Assembly (NCBI GenBank): GCA_913051905.1
Contig: CAJXBY010000003.1
Span: forward strand, 1 to 39,192
From: an uncultured Gammaproteobacteria bacterium
GTDB taxonomy: Bacteria; Pseudomonadota; Gammaproteobacteria; Arenicellales; UBA868
DNA length: 39,192 nucleotides
Reading direction: 5' to 3'
Within the stretch, counting starts at the first letter, position 1. Each line of letters starts with the position of its first letter. Of this stretch, positions 8,788-17,683 are shown one piece after another. Under the pieces are notes generated by a model, which worked only from the letters and a program-made list of their open reading frames with translations, ran no database searches and had not been told where the DNA came from. The position numbers and the translations under genes are program-made.

Positions 8788-10266
8788 TTAGGGGTCCGGG
8801 AACGAATCCAGAGGATAGATCGGCCGGCGCAGCTGGTCGTAGGTCAGTTCGTCGTAGCGGGACGTGGTCACCCCGTATCCGTCACAGGTGATCGTCGCCC
8901 GGGCTAACGGCGCAAAACCCGCGCGGTAGTGGATTCTGGACTTCAACAGTAGATAACGGCATCGGGCAGGGTCAATTCCGTTATTTGAGAAGATCCCCGT
9001 ATCCCATGGTTCATGATGGTACGACACGACCACGATGCGCATCCGGCCTGTATCCAGCACCGCCGTTGGTCCGGTAGACACCCGGACGCCGGTATACATC
9101 GGGCCTTCGACGGTCCAGATGCCGTCGGTCAACGAAACCACACGACCCTCAACAGAGAAGGGCTCTCCGATTCGACCGATACTCGGCATCTCGCTGCGGC
9201 CGCCCAATGCGATGGATACGCTGTTACCAAGCCCGGTCTCCCTCATCATCTGAACCGCTACCGGGTCCCAGACCGCGCCAACGGCCACGTCTTCCAGCCC
9301 CTGCCGGTGGACTTCGCGTATAACCGCCATCACGTCCGCAGTACCGCCCGACCCCACGTTATCGGCATGGTCAAGCAGCAGCACCGGACCCTCCGTGTGC
9401 TCACCGGCCTCACGCACCGCTTCCTCCAGTGGCCGACCCCGGTAAACAAATTCCGAACGCGATTCCCACGCTGAGTCCAGCAACGACCGGCATGCCAACA
9501 ATGCCGTCTGATGATCACCGTCCGCGACCGCGACCGCCGAGACCCCGGCATCGGTCATATCAGCCATCGGAAATCCGCCAAAAAATGTGACCGCGGGGAG
9601 TCCGCCACGCTCCAGATCACGGGTCATCTGCTGCAAGCCGGCCATCGGGGCATCGTCGCTTCCCATCCGCAGGGTCTGAGCCAGAACGGGCCGGTTATCC
9701 CAGGCCATCACCGGGTTGACGCGGCCCTCCAAAGCACGGAACAAGACCTGTGCAATCTGATCACCGACATCGTACATATCCACATGCGGATAGGTCTTGA
9801 AGCCGATCATCGCCGTGCAGTTTTCGACCATGCGCTTTGTCAGGTTGCAGTGCAGATCCAGGGTGACCGCAATCGGCAAGTCAGGCTGCACTTCTCGAAT
9901 CCGGCTTAGAAGCCCCCCTTCTCCATCCGGCTCATGCTCTGCCACCATGGCACCGTGAAGGTCGAGCAGCGCCGCATCAAAGGCCTGCGTCTTTAAAGGC
10001 GAGAGTATCGCTTCCACGATGTGCTCGTACACATCGCGCTGCACGGGACCGCTCGGCATCGCCTCGGTGGCAATGGGCGTGACCATCTCACAACCACGTT
10101 TGCGGGCATTGTCGATGTAAGCCCCGGTCGGGGTATTGGTCCCGCCGAGATCATCGATTACTTTCTGGCCGGTGCAGTACAGCCAGCTTTTGAAGCGCTC
10201 CAGATTGGTGGGAACTGGCGAGAAGGTGTTCGTCTCATGCTTCATCATGGCTATCAGTACACGCAT
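8788..10266 (-). CDS. M81 family metallopeptidase (MlrC type), copy 3
   Basis: A 492-residue M81 protein clearly more distant from copies 1 and 2 than they are from each other. The core motifs are ETNTFSPVPT (11-20), LDLHCN (D137, H139) and YPHVD (H161), and the C-terminal domain has DHADNVGSGGTAD, the form common in MlrC-like proteins. The ATG at 10266 is preceded by AGGAGA at good spacing. Its stop lies only two bases from the stop of copy 2, tail to tail. The upstream region is shared with the divergent M20 gene. It probably hydrolyses a peptide or amide, with the substrate unknown. Confidence 0.9.
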   Translation of the reverse strand: MRVLIAMMKHETNTFSPVPTNLERFKSWLYCTGQKVIDDLGGTNTPTGAYIDNARKRGCEMVTPIATEAMPSGPVQRDVYEHIVEAILSPLKTQAFDAALLDLHGAMVAEHEPDGEGGLLSRIREVQPDLPIAVTLDLHCNLTKRMVENCTAMIGFKTYPHVDMYDVGDQIAQVLFRALEGRVNPVMAWDNRPVLAQTLRMGSDDAPMAGLQQMTRDLERGGLPAVTFFGGFPMADMTDAGVSAVAVADGDHQTALLACRSLLDSAWESRSEFVYRGRPLEEAVREAGEHTEGPVLLLDHADNVGSGGTADVMAVIREVHRQGLEDVAVGAVWDPVAVQMMRETGLGNSVSIALGGRSEMPSIGRIGEPFSVEGRVVSLTDGIWTVEGPMYTGVRVSTGPTAVLDTGRMRIVVVSYHHEPWDTGIFSNNGIDPARCRYLLLKSRIHYRAGFAPLARATITCDGYGVTTSRYDELTYDQLRRPIYPLDSFPDP

Positions 10267-10389
10267 CGGACTATCTCCTAGCTGACGATTTCAAGCAGGC
10301 CAAATTACCATGGACGTGCCCAGACTTCACCCACGCTGCTGTTCGGACCACGATTCTTCCACCCGAAATCGGATGGTTATGATACCGGC

Positions 10390-10418
10390 TTGACCTGACA
10401 CGACTGCCTTGGTGAAAT
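10390..10418 (+). promoter_or_regulatory. Candidate extended -10 promoter for the M20 gene
   Basis: TTGACC (10390-10395, five of six matches) and TGAAAT (10413-10418, four of six) are 17 bases apart, and TGG immediately before the -10 gives an extended -10 element. Transcription would start near 10425, about 70 bases before the ATG of the M20 gene. Confidence 0.45.
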
Positions 10419-10496
10419 GACCTTTAGTGTACTTGGCAGTGGACGCTGCACAAGACCGATCGGGAAACAGCAGAAAAATATTTTGGGAACGCCAGC

Positions 10497-11663
10497 ATGA
10501 AACTGATTGAACGTATTGTCGAACGCCACAGCCTGCTCCGTGAGTGGCGTCAGGACATCCACTCACACCCGGAACTTGGATTCCAGGAGGAACGCACGGC
10601 GGCCCTCGTCGCAGAACGACTGGCATCGTTCGGCTGCGAGGTCCACACAAGTATCGGCGGTACCGGCGTGGTAGGCACCCTTGAGGCCGGCCAGGGGTCT
10701 GGGTCTATTGGGCTTCGGGCCGACATGGATGCTTTACCCATCCAGGAAGCCAACACTTTTGAGCACCGCTCAATCCATGACGGCAGAATGCATGCCTGCG
10801 GTCACGACGGACACACCACCATGCTGCTGGGCGCCGCCCAGTATCTGGCCGAGACAAAAGCATTCAACGGCCGTGCCCATTTCATCTTTCAACCGGCCGA
10901 AGAAGGTCTAGGAGGTGCCAAGGCCATGGTGGATGACGGGCTGTTCACACGATTTCCTATGGACTCGATATTCGGGATGCATAACGAACCGGGTCTTGAG
11001 GTAGGACGATTCTCGATTCGCCCGGGGCCGATGATGGCGGGTGGCGGTTTCTTCGATGTCACTCTCACTGGTCGCGGCGCACACGGTGCCGAACCACAAT
11101 CGAGCGCCGATCCTATTGTCGCCGCGGCACAGATCGTTTCGGCCCTTCAGAGTGTAGTTGCCCGCAACGTGGACCCTCAGGACACAGCCGTGCTGAGTGT
11201 GACCCGTCTTCTTGCGGGGGATGCTTACAATGTCATACCGGACGGGGCCATCGTCGGCGGTACCGTACGCGCCTTCCAGCCTGCTACATTGGAATATCTG
11301 GACAAACGAATCAGCGAGATCACGCATCACATCGCACAAGGTCTGGGCGTGACCGCGGACTACAGCTTCCGGCTGATCTTTCCTCCCCTGGTCAATGAAG
11401 AAGACGCCACCCGGTTTGCCGGGGACGTCGCCGCGGACATCGTCTCAGAAGCGAACCTTGACCGGAATGGTCCGGGCATCATGGCTTCTGAAGATTTCTC
11501 CTACATGCTCAATGAATGCCCCGGTGCCTATATCCATATCGGCAATAGTGGCGAAGTGGGTTCCTGTGAGGTCCACAACCCAGGCTATGACTTCAACGAC
11601 GAGATCATTCCGCTGGGGGCCACCTTTTTTGCCCGGCTCGTAGAGAACAGGCTGTCCGGCTGA
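10497..11663 (+). CDS. M20 family metal-dependent amidohydrolase (hippurate hydrolase/N-acyl amino acid hydrolase type)
   Basis: A 388-residue cytosolic peptidase-family M20D protein. Such enzymes remove acyl groups from N-acyl amino acids or related amides using a two-metal centre. All hallmark motifs are present: HSHPELGFQE near residue 22, GLRADMDALP near residue 72, HACGHDGHT near residue 100, the catalytic EE pair in PAEEGLGG near residue 135, the metal-bound H in GMHN, and SEDFSY near the C-terminus. Length is normal for the family. A weak GGGAA Shine-Dalgarno lies seven bases before the ATG. It is monocistronic and divergent from M81 copy 3, with which it may act, removing N-acyl caps from products of peptide breakdown (inference). 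Confidence 0.93.
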   Translation: MKLIERIVERHSLLREWRQDIHSHPELGFQEERTAALVAERLASFGCEVHTSIGGTGVVGTLEAGQGSGSIGLRADMDALPIQEANTFEHRSIHDGRMHACGHDGHTTMLLGAAQYLAETKAFNGRAHFIFQPAEEGLGGAKAMVDDGLFTRFPMDSIFGMHNEPGLEVGRFSIRPGPMMAGGGFFDVTLTGRGAHGAEPQSSADPIVAAAQIVSALQSVVARNVDPQDTAVLSVTRLLAGDAYNVIPDGAIVGGTVRAFQPATLEYLDKRISEITHHIAQGLGVTADYSFRLIFPPLVNEEDATRFAGDVAADIVSEANLDRNGPGIMASEDFSYMLNECPGAYIHIGNSGEVGSCEVHNPGYDFNDEIIPLGATFFARLVENRLSG

Positions 11664-11716
11664 ACGGCTTCTGCAACTGCCTCTGCACGAATCCCTTTGG
11701 CCTGATAGTCAGTGCC

Positions 11717-13159
11717 CTATAGGGCGTCTTTGACATCCATCGACAAGGGCGTGATCTCATCAGCACTGCGGCTGAGAAAGTCATGATTGGGTACGTCTTT
11801 CAACATCCGCTGCTGTGCTTCCTCAAGTCGTCCCGCCGCATCGGCCATGTCCAGATGACAGACCACGCCGTTCTCCACAACCGTCTCGCCATCTACGAAG
11901 ACCGTTGAAACTGCGCGTTCGGCGCCGTGATAGATCAAACTCTTCAACGGATCGCGGGCCGGCCGCATGATCGGATGAGTCGTGTCGACAAGCACCAGAT
12001 CCGCTTTCGCGCCCGGCGTGAGCCGACCGAGGTCATCCCGCAACAGCGAACTGGCTCCGCCGACCGTCGCTGCGTGAAATACCATTGAGGCATCAGTAGT
12101 GCCGATGTTGTTTGCCATCACCCGGGCCAGAATGATCGCCAGACGCATCTCCTCGATCAGGTTGTGGGGTGTCACATCGGTACCAAATCCCAGATTCACT
12201 CCAGCCCTCGAATAACGGCCGAAGTCGGCCATGGCGTGTCCGTAACGGGCAAACGGTGACGGGCAATGCGCAACGGTGGTCCCCGTGTCTGCCAGAAGAG
12301 CAAGATCTTCACACGCGCGCCACTCTATCGAGGGGTGATCGTCGATAAAGATTGCGTGACCTAGAGTGGTGCGCGGCGTCAGAAGACCAATACTCGATGC
12401 CCATTTGAGCGGCGAGACACCATGGCGCTTAGCCATCTCCAGAAACTCGATTTTGGCCTGTGATGCGTGCGTCGTCAGTGGGCGCCCGGTGTCTTCGGCG
12501 AGCGCAATACTGTCGCGCAGCAACGCTTCGCTGCAGGTGTCGATCTGCATCGGGTAGATCACTCCCTTGAGTCGACCGCAGGGATGTTTCTCCGCTTCAT
12601 CCATGAAAGCGCTCGCCCGGTCGAATGATCTGCGGCCTGCGTCTTCATCCCAGTTGAACTTCAGTTCCTGCAGGCTGTCCATGTACCAGCGCGCAGAAGC
12701 GTAGCCGGGAGCGACATAGCCGCGCAGACCGCTGCGGGCCATCAGATCCAGCCACCACTCCGACATCGAAGACAGGTCGGCGAGCGTTGTCACTCCGGAC
12801 AGCAGCAATTCTCCATACGCGAGTTCCGCGGCAGCCTTGCTACCTTCGTCGTCCAGTACAAACGCCTGCATCCGTTCGTAGAGACCCGTGTCATACATCT
12901 CAGGTCGACCGTGCTCTTCACGGATACCGCGGTAGGCCGGCTCGTGGTGCGGGTGTGAGTGGATGTTGATCAGACCCGGCATTACAAACCGGTCACGACC
13001 ATCAATCTCCTGGTCCGCATCCCCGGTGTAGTCCGGGCCGACATGAATAATCGAACTGCCCGAAAACGCAACATCCGCATTGCGCAAATAACAGTGCTGG
13101 CCAGCTGCTGAATCCCAAGCGGCGGTCCAGTCGGCCTTTCGAATCACCGTAATGCCCAT
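11717..13159 (-). CDS. Metal-dependent amidohydrolase (cytosine/MTA-SAH deaminase or AtzA/TrzN-like superfamily)
   Basis: A 480-residue TIM-barrel hydrolase. The metal site is visible as INIHSHP (H67, H69), THAS, GHA and GTD, the pattern of the cytosine-deaminase/ATZ-TRZ branch, with HCPSP before the last aspartate. An N-terminal composite-sandwich strand set and its C-terminal continuation (FVDGETVVENG) flank the barrel. These enzymes deaminate or dechlorinate ring compounds or hydrolyse amides. The ATG at 13159 has a very good AAGGAGG. It is the last gene of a four-gene operon (SDR, EamA exporter, EthD-like protein, this gene). The substrate cannot be read from sequence. Confidence 0.88.
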   Translation of the reverse strand: MGITVIRKADWTAAWDSAAGQHCYLRNADVAFSGSSIIHVGPDYTGDADQEIDGRDRFVMPGLINIHSHPHHEPAYRGIREEHGRPEMYDTGLYERMQAFVLDDEGSKAAAELAYGELLLSGVTTLADLSSMSEWWLDLMARSGLRGYVAPGYASARWYMDSLQELKFNWDEDAGRRSFDRASAFMDEAEKHPCGRLKGVIYPMQIDTCSEALLRDSIALAEDTGRPLTTHASQAKIEFLEMAKRHGVSPLKWASSIGLLTPRTTLGHAIFIDDHPSIEWRACEDLALLADTGTTVAHCPSPFARYGHAMADFGRYSRAGVNLGFGTDVTPHNLIEEMRLAIILARVMANNIGTTDASMVFHAATVGGASSLLRDDLGRLTPGAKADLVLVDTTHPIMRPARDPLKSLIYHGAERAVSTVFVDGETVVENGVVCHLDMADAAGRLEEAQQRMLKDVPNHDFLSRSADEITPLSMDVKDAL

Positions 13160-13209
13160 CGTTTCGTCCTCCTTACTTGAAACGTCAGTAACAACTGAGA
13201 AATTACAAT

Positions 13210-13572
13210 CTAATTATCGGATTCCATGACTCGGTAAAGCACATGCCGGCGGTTGCTGGTGTAAGGCCTGACCTCGCTCGGCCAGCGTCCCTGCTCCACC
13301 GCATCGGCCCATTCCGGGCTCTTGAGCACTTCAGGGCTCTCGATCTCATAAGTTGCCGAGTAGCGTGGTTCGCCCTCTGCATCGATTTCCTTCAGTTCAC
13401 CGCCGATCGACAGCGTGCAGGGTTCCCTGGCCAATCGCCGCACTGCGATCACGCCAGGCACCTGGGATAGCAGTGGAACATGCTCTGTGTCGTAAACCTC
13501 GTTAAACAGGGCTTCCTTATCCGGGTCCACATCCATGCTCGCAGTGAATAGATAACGCGTCGGTTGTGCCAT
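13210..13572 (-). CDS. EthD-like small dimeric alpha/beta-barrel protein
   Basis: A 120-residue protein with the layout of EthD/dimeric alpha-beta barrel domains: a first strand (RYLFTASMDV), then YDTEHVPLLSQVPGV, where the E-H pair and the following VPG are characteristic, and a later strand with the conserved SATYEIES segment. Relatives assist degradation enzymes or act as small lyases and monooxygenase partners. The start is secure because AGGAGG lies seven bases before the ATG. It lies 50 bases upstream of the amidohydrolase in the same operon, so it may act on the same compound. There is no signal peptide. Precise function is unknown. Confidence 0.72.
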   Translation of the reverse strand: MAQPTRYLFTASMDVDPDKEALFNEVYDTEHVPLLSQVPGVIAVRRLAREPCTLSIGGELKEIDAEGEPRYSATYEIESPEVLKSPEWADAVEQGRWPSEVRPYTSNRRHVLYRVMESDN

Positions 13573-13629
13573 GATAGACCTCCTGTGGGGTTTGCCGGGT
13601 TGTCTTTGAGCTAATCATACAGGCACGGA

Positions 13630-14541
13630 TCACCCGCGTCTGCTGCCTGCTGCCAGATACAACCCGGTCCCGACTAGCATAACGCCAGCCACGATGCTGA
13701 CCGTCACCGATTCGCCGAGCAGTATTACGCTCAAAAACACACCTGAGATGGGCGAGACAAAATTGAAGCTCGCCACCAGACTGGGTGAATAGCGTCTCAT
13801 CAGAAACGAGAACACCATGAACCCCAGTCCGGCAATTACCATACCCTGATACAGCAATCCCGCTACCGGCACCCAACCGAAATTTTCCCATCGGATTGTC
13901 TCAAACAGCGCTCCACAGATTCCAAAGGGAAACAGGCTCAAGACCATCATCCAAAACACCACCGGTATCTCACCGATGTTCCGCAGCGGCTTGACCATCA
14001 ACACCAGACGCAGCCCAAGCAGCATGGCACTGAACAGCACCAGAATACCCCCCAGCCCGATCAGGCCCAGCTCTCCGCCGTCTCCCACATTCCGTAGGAG
14101 CACCACCGCGGCGCCCGTAAAGGCAATCAGCAGACCGGCTATTCCCCGCCGGCCTATACGGTCACGGGCCAGAAGATAGTGGGCGAACAATGCGACAAAA
14201 AGCGGATTGGTGGACTGCAGCACAGCAGATACGGTGCCGCTCGCCAGACTGAAACCGAAGTTCATGACGCCGATCTGAATCGTAAACGCTGCCGAGACCA
14301 GAGCAAGGACCGGCCAGTATTCACGCTTGGGCCAGAGTGCGATTCCACGGTACGCTGCCCAGGCGGCGACACATAATGTCGCGATGCTAAACCGCACGAA
14401 GGCAGTCCACATGGGTGGGAACATCTCCAGGCCGAGCTTTACAGCGACTGGATTTCCACCCCACAGCGCATGAATGGCGATACTGACCAAAACGGCCTGC
14501 AGCGGCAGGCCCGCCGACAGGTTGGCGTTTCTGTCAGTCAA
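13630..14541 (-). CDS. EamA/DMT-family transporter
   Basis: A ten-helix drug/metabolite transporter made of two EamA repeats, probably an exporter of a metabolite or amino acid. The first helix carries the typical HALWGGNPVAVKLGLE segment, and the second repeat ends with GVFLSVILLGESVTVS. The open frame extends back to 14652, but that would overlap the upstream SDR gene by 89 bases with a low-complexity, cysteine-rich leader. A TTG at 14541, 22 bases after the SDR stop, is more plausible although its Shine-Dalgarno is poor; the start is therefore uncertain. Its operon context suggests that it moves a substrate or product of the SDR and amidohydrolase. Confidence 0.88.
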   Translation of the reverse strand: MTDRNANLSAGLPLQAVLVSIAIHALWGGNPVAVKLGLEMFPPMWTAFVRFSIATLCVAAWAAYRGIALWPKREYWPVLALVSAAFTIQIGVMNFGFSLASGTVSAVLQSTNPLFVALFAHYLLARDRIGRRGIAGLLIAFTGAAVVLLRNVGDGGELGLIGLGGILVLFSAMLLGLRLVLMVKPLRNIGEIPVVFWMMVLSLFPFGICGALFETIRWENFGWVPVAGLLYQGMVIAGLGFMVFSFLMRRYSPSLVASFNFVSPISGVFLSVILLGESVTVSIVAGVMLVGTGLYLAAGSRRG

Positions 14542-14563
14542 ACTTCGTAGAGGATCTTCAGAC

Positions 14564-15316
14564 TCACGGCAGGGTGACGCGACCGCCGTCGACGACAAAA
14601 GTCTGGCCGCTGACAAAAGCGGCCTCGTCGGACAACAGAAACACCGCTGCACCGGAGATATCCTCCGGAACCCCCAGCCGTTTGACGAATGCCTCCTGCT
14701 TCATACCCTCCAGGACATCCGGTTCCATAGATTCGGTCATGTCGGTCCGGATCAGGCCGGGTGCGATCCCGTTGACCCGGACGTTCGGACCAAAAGCGCC
14801 TGCACAGCTGCGTACGAATCCGATCACCGCAGCCTTTGAGGTGCTGTATGCAATCACCCTGGGTCGGGAGCGAAGCCCGGCGATCGATGAGATACAGACA
14901 ATGCTGCCGCGGCCTCGGGTCATCATGCCGTCTTTCACAGCCATCACCGGAAGAAACGTGCCTTCCACGTTGACCCGCATCACCTCTCGAAAACTTTCCA
15001 GATTCAGATTCTCCGCTCCCCCCGCCTCCATGATTCCGGCACTGGTGACCAGCATGTCGATCGGCCCGAGGTCGGACTCGACGGCCGCAACCAAACTGCT
15101 GACCTCCTCCTCACTGGCGACGTCAGCCTGGAAAATTCCGCATTCACCGCCGGCCGCACGCACCTCGTCCAGGGCCTGTTCCGCTGCGGATTCGTTGGAA
15201 ACCCAGTTGATCGCCACCTTCGCCCCACGATTGCCTAAAGCGGCGGCAATCGCTCGTCCGATACCGCGCGATCCACCGGTCACCAACGCAACACGGCCCG
15301 TCATCTGATCTCCCAT
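14564..15316 (-). CDS. Short-chain dehydrogenase/reductase (FabG-like)
   Basis: A 250-residue classical SDR. The cofactor motif TGGSRGIG (13-20) has an arginine often seen in NADP-using FabG-like members. The catalytic serine lies in CISSIAG (143-144), the Y-x-x-x-K pair is Y157/K161, and the NAG segment reads TSAGIM. The C-terminal end GQTFVVDGG is typical. It is the first gene of the minus-strand operon and starts at ATG 15316 with GGGGAG about seven bases upstream; a second ATG at 15304 is possible. It oxidises or reduces an unidentified alcohol/ketone. Confidence 0.92.
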   Translation of the reverse strand: MGDQMTGRVALVTGGSRGIGRAIAAALGNRGAKVAINWVSNESAAEQALDEVRAAGGECGIFQADVASEEEVSSLVAAVESDLGPIDMLVTSAGIMEAGGAENLNLESFREVMRVNVEGTFLPVMAVKDGMMTRGRGSIVCISSIAGLRSRPRVIAYSTSKAAVIGFVRSCAGAFGPNVRVNGIAPGLIRTDMTESMEPDVLEGMKQEAFVKRLGVPEDISGAAVFLLSDEAAFVSGQTFVVDGGRVTLP

Positions 15317-15548
15317 ACGTTCTCCCCAACGGCCAACGATGACGACGCATTCTAACCGAAGCCTTTAAAACACAAACCTAGCATCACGTCGAAAATTACC
15401 TATGACACAATTTCCCTCAACAACCCAATCAGGCAATATTCCCGATCACAAGAACCCAGCTTGCTCCGCACAGAAATGAGGGTTTATGCTCGGTACATGA
15501 TCAATCCCCACAGACCAACCCGCGTCATGCGCCAGAGCCACCCTCGAA

Positions 15549-16670
15549 ATGACAGCCTTTGATTTTTCAATTGCCGACGCTGACTCGATCCTGTCTCCCG
15601 GCCTGGTGATTTTTCAACAGGCGCTGGAATACAACCTGGACGAGATGATTCGCGAGTCCGGTGACCCCGACCGGCTGCGCCCACACTGCAAGACCCACAA
15701 AATGGCTGCTGTTATCCGGATGCAGCTCGCACGGGGGATCACTAAACACAAATGCGCAACTTTCGCCGAGGCCGAAATGCTTGCACAGTGTGGAATCACG
15801 GACATTCTGCTCGCCTACCACCTGGTCGGGCCGAACATTCGGCGCGCAGTGGAATTCTGCACCGCTTTCGACTCTGTAGAGCTACTGGTGATTGCTGATC
15901 ACGAACATCCAGTCCGTTTACTCTCAGCGGCATTTGAGAAGGCAGGGAGGACGGTCGGGGTTCTTCTTGATCTTGACAGCGGCCAACACCGTACGGGCAT
16001 TCCGCCAGGCGATGATGCACTGGCACTGTACCGCCTGATCGATGGATCAAGAGGACTTACAGCACAGGGTATTCACCTCTACGATGGCCAGAACCATCAG
16101 CGTGCGCTGGCCGACAGGCACCAGGCCGCATACGCATGCTGGGGCCTTGCTGATGGCTTTAGGACCCGGCTTGAAACCGAATCACTGCCCGTCAGGCGGA
16201 TCGTGGCGGGTGGTACCGGTACGTTCCCGATCTATGCCGGCATCGACGACCCTGTACTGGAATGCAGCCCCGGGACCAACACGTTTTTCGACGCCGGCTA
16301 TGCGGAGCTTTTTCCGGATCTGCGCTACGTTCCGGCCCTCAGAATTCTGACCCGCGTAATCAGCCGGCCGTCGGCCGACACTCTGACTTTGGATCTGGGC
16401 TACAAGGCCTGTGCATCGGACCCGGAGCTCGGTAAGCGCCTCGAATTCCCGGCACTTGAACACGCCGATGTGATCCTCCAGAACGAGGAGCATCTGGTGC
16501 TCAAGACCCCGGAGGCAGCCAGGTTTCAACCAGGCGACGCGCTACTCGCCATTCCCGGACACGCCTGCCCCACCAGTGCCCTGCACAAGGAAGTCCAGGT
16601 GATCGACCCCCAAGGCCGGGTCTATGACACCTGGACCGTATCCGCCCGCGACCGGCGTCTGAGCATCTGA
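15549..16670 (+). CDS. D-threonine aldolase/D-serine dehydratase-like PLP enzyme
   Basis: A 373-residue fold-type III PLP enzyme of the D-threonine aldolase/DSD family, which acts on D-hydroxy-amino acids. The PLP lysine is in RPHCKTHK (K48), the barrel includes VLLDLDSGQHRTG, and the metal-binding pair near the C-terminus is H338/C340 in PGHACPTS, as in zinc-dependent D-serine dehydratases. Length is normal. The ATG at 15549 has no clear Shine-Dalgarno, but the nearby upstream ATGs are out of frame. It stands alone, divergent from the SDR operon and convergent with the D-aminoacylase operon. A D-amino-acid role fits its neighbour at 17684-19153. Cleavage to glycine plus aldehyde and dehydration to a keto acid cannot be told apart here. 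Confidence 0.9.
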   Translation: MTAFDFSIADADSILSPGLVIFQQALEYNLDEMIRESGDPDRLRPHCKTHKMAAVIRMQLARGITKHKCATFAEAEMLAQCGITDILLAYHLVGPNIRRAVEFCTAFDSVELLVIADHEHPVRLLSAAFEKAGRTVGVLLDLDSGQHRTGIPPGDDALALYRLIDGSRGLTAQGIHLYDGQNHQRALADRHQAAYACWGLADGFRTRLETESLPVRRIVAGGTGTFPIYAGIDDPVLECSPGTNTFFDAGYAELFPDLRYVPALRILTRVISRPSADTLTLDLGYKACASDPELGKRLEFPALEHADVILQNEEHLVLKTPEAARFQPGDALLAIPGHACPTSALHKEVQVIDPQGRVYDTWTVSARDRRLSI

Positions 16671-16691
16671 GTCTGCTGAAAACCGCGGGCC

Positions 16692-17678
16692 CTACTCGCC
16701 CCAGACCTCGCGTAGAAACGCCACCCAGTTCTCGCCCAGTACCTTGCGGATACGGCTCTCGGTCCAGCCGCGGCGGACCATGGCCGCCGTCAGATTGGGA
16801 AACTCCGAAAGACGCTGAAAGCCGACCGGCTGTGGTGCTACGTCCCAGTCGCGAACGATCAGCCGGCGCCCATGCCCCTTGTCCAGGCTCAGCCATTCAA
16901 AAAATTCGGCATCCTGATCCTGAGTAAAATCAGTACCAATTCCAACCCGGTCTTCGCCCACGAGGTTGACCACGTAGTCGATCGCGGCGACACAGTCATC
17001 GACACTGGATGCCGCACCCCGGGGCAGAAACGACGGATAGGTGGTTACGCCAACAAACCCGCCGTGCTCGACGATCAGCTTCAGCTGGGCATCGGACTTG
17101 TTGCGCGGGTGATCGAGAAGCGCCGCGGGACAACAGTGACTGTAGGCCACCGGAGATTTCGAATACCGGATCGCATCTTCACTGGTCTTCGCACCCACAT
17201 GTGACAAGTCCACGACCACACCAACCCGATTCATTTCATCGATCAGTGCACGCCCGTAGTCGGAAAGGCCGCTGTCGCGGGTTTCATAACAGCCGCTGCC
17301 GACAAGATTCTGGGTGTTGTAGGTCAACTGCATCACGCCGACCCCCAGCGACTTAAACACGGACACAAGTTCGAGTCGGTCCTCGATACCGCTGGTGTTC
17401 TGCCAGCCAAGAATGATTCCCACCCGGTTCTCTCGTTTGGCCCTTTCAATGTCGCGTGTTGTGTGCACCGGCAGCAGAATATCGGCGTGTTCAGTGAACC
17501 ATGATTTCCACTGAGCCACGTTGACCAGCGTATCGCGCAATCCTTCCCAGACACTACAGGTGCAGTTAACCGCGGTGATCCCGCCACGGTGCATGTCCTC
17601 GAACACCTCGCGGCTCCACCTCGAGATCACCAGGCCATCGAGAACAATCGCATTGCGGTGAATTTCTTCAGCGTTCAT
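16692..17678 (-). CDS. M19 (renal dipeptidase) family protein with degenerate metal site
   Basis: A 328-residue protein with the M19 membrane-dipeptidase barrel; bacterial relatives cleave dipeptides, including those with a C-terminal D-residue. Two zinc histidines remain in VDLSHVG (H160) and YSHCCP (H181), and GIGTDF is typical. However, the N-terminal H-x-D pair is replaced (D14-G-L-V-I), and the bridging glutamate is Gln93 in GWQNTS. The start is taken at ATG 17678, five bases after the upstream stop, with GGGAG nine bases before it; the frame is open to 17783 without support. It is the last gene of the binding-protein/D-aminoacylase operon. It may be a divergent hydrolase clade with a one-metal site, or not a hydrolase. 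Confidence 0.85.
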   Translation of the reverse strand: MNAEEIHRNAIVLDGLVISRWSREVFEDMHRGGITAVNCTCSVWEGLRDTLVNVAQWKSWFTEHADILLPVHTTRDIERAKRENRVGIILGWQNTSGIEDRLELVSVFKSLGVGVMQLTYNTQNLVGSGCYETRDSGLSDYGRALIDEMNRVGVVVDLSHVGAKTSEDAIRYSKSPVAYSHCCPAALLDHPRNKSDAQLKLIVEHGGFVGVTTYPSFLPRGAASSVDDCVAAIDYVVNLVGEDRVGIGTDFTQDQDAEFFEWLSLDKGHGRRLIVRDWDVAPQPVGFQRLSEFPNLTAAMVRRGWTESRIRKVLGENWVAFLREVWGE

Positions 17679-17683
17679 CTCAC

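Noticed and set aside
1646..10266. Full microcystin-degradation (mlrABCD) cluster
   Set aside because: Only the M81 (MlrC-type) family is present; no MlrA-like membrane protease, MlrB serine hydrolase or MlrD transporter is seen, so microcystin as substrate is not supported.
11714..11725. Perfect 12-base palindrome GCCCTATAGGGC over the amidohydrolase stop codon
   Set aside because: It is short, has no loop or T-run, and a single 12-base palindrome can arise by chance; no second copy was noticed.
14542..14652. N-terminal extension of the EamA transporter overlapping the SDR gene
   Set aside because: The extension is cysteine- and serine-rich, lies in the coding sequence of the SDR and precedes the first helix without family similarity.
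14574..15308. 244-codon plus-strand frame antisense to the SDR gene
   Set aside because: The SDR motifs on the minus strand are complete; the opposite frame is rich in Ser, Thr, Pro and Arg without structure.
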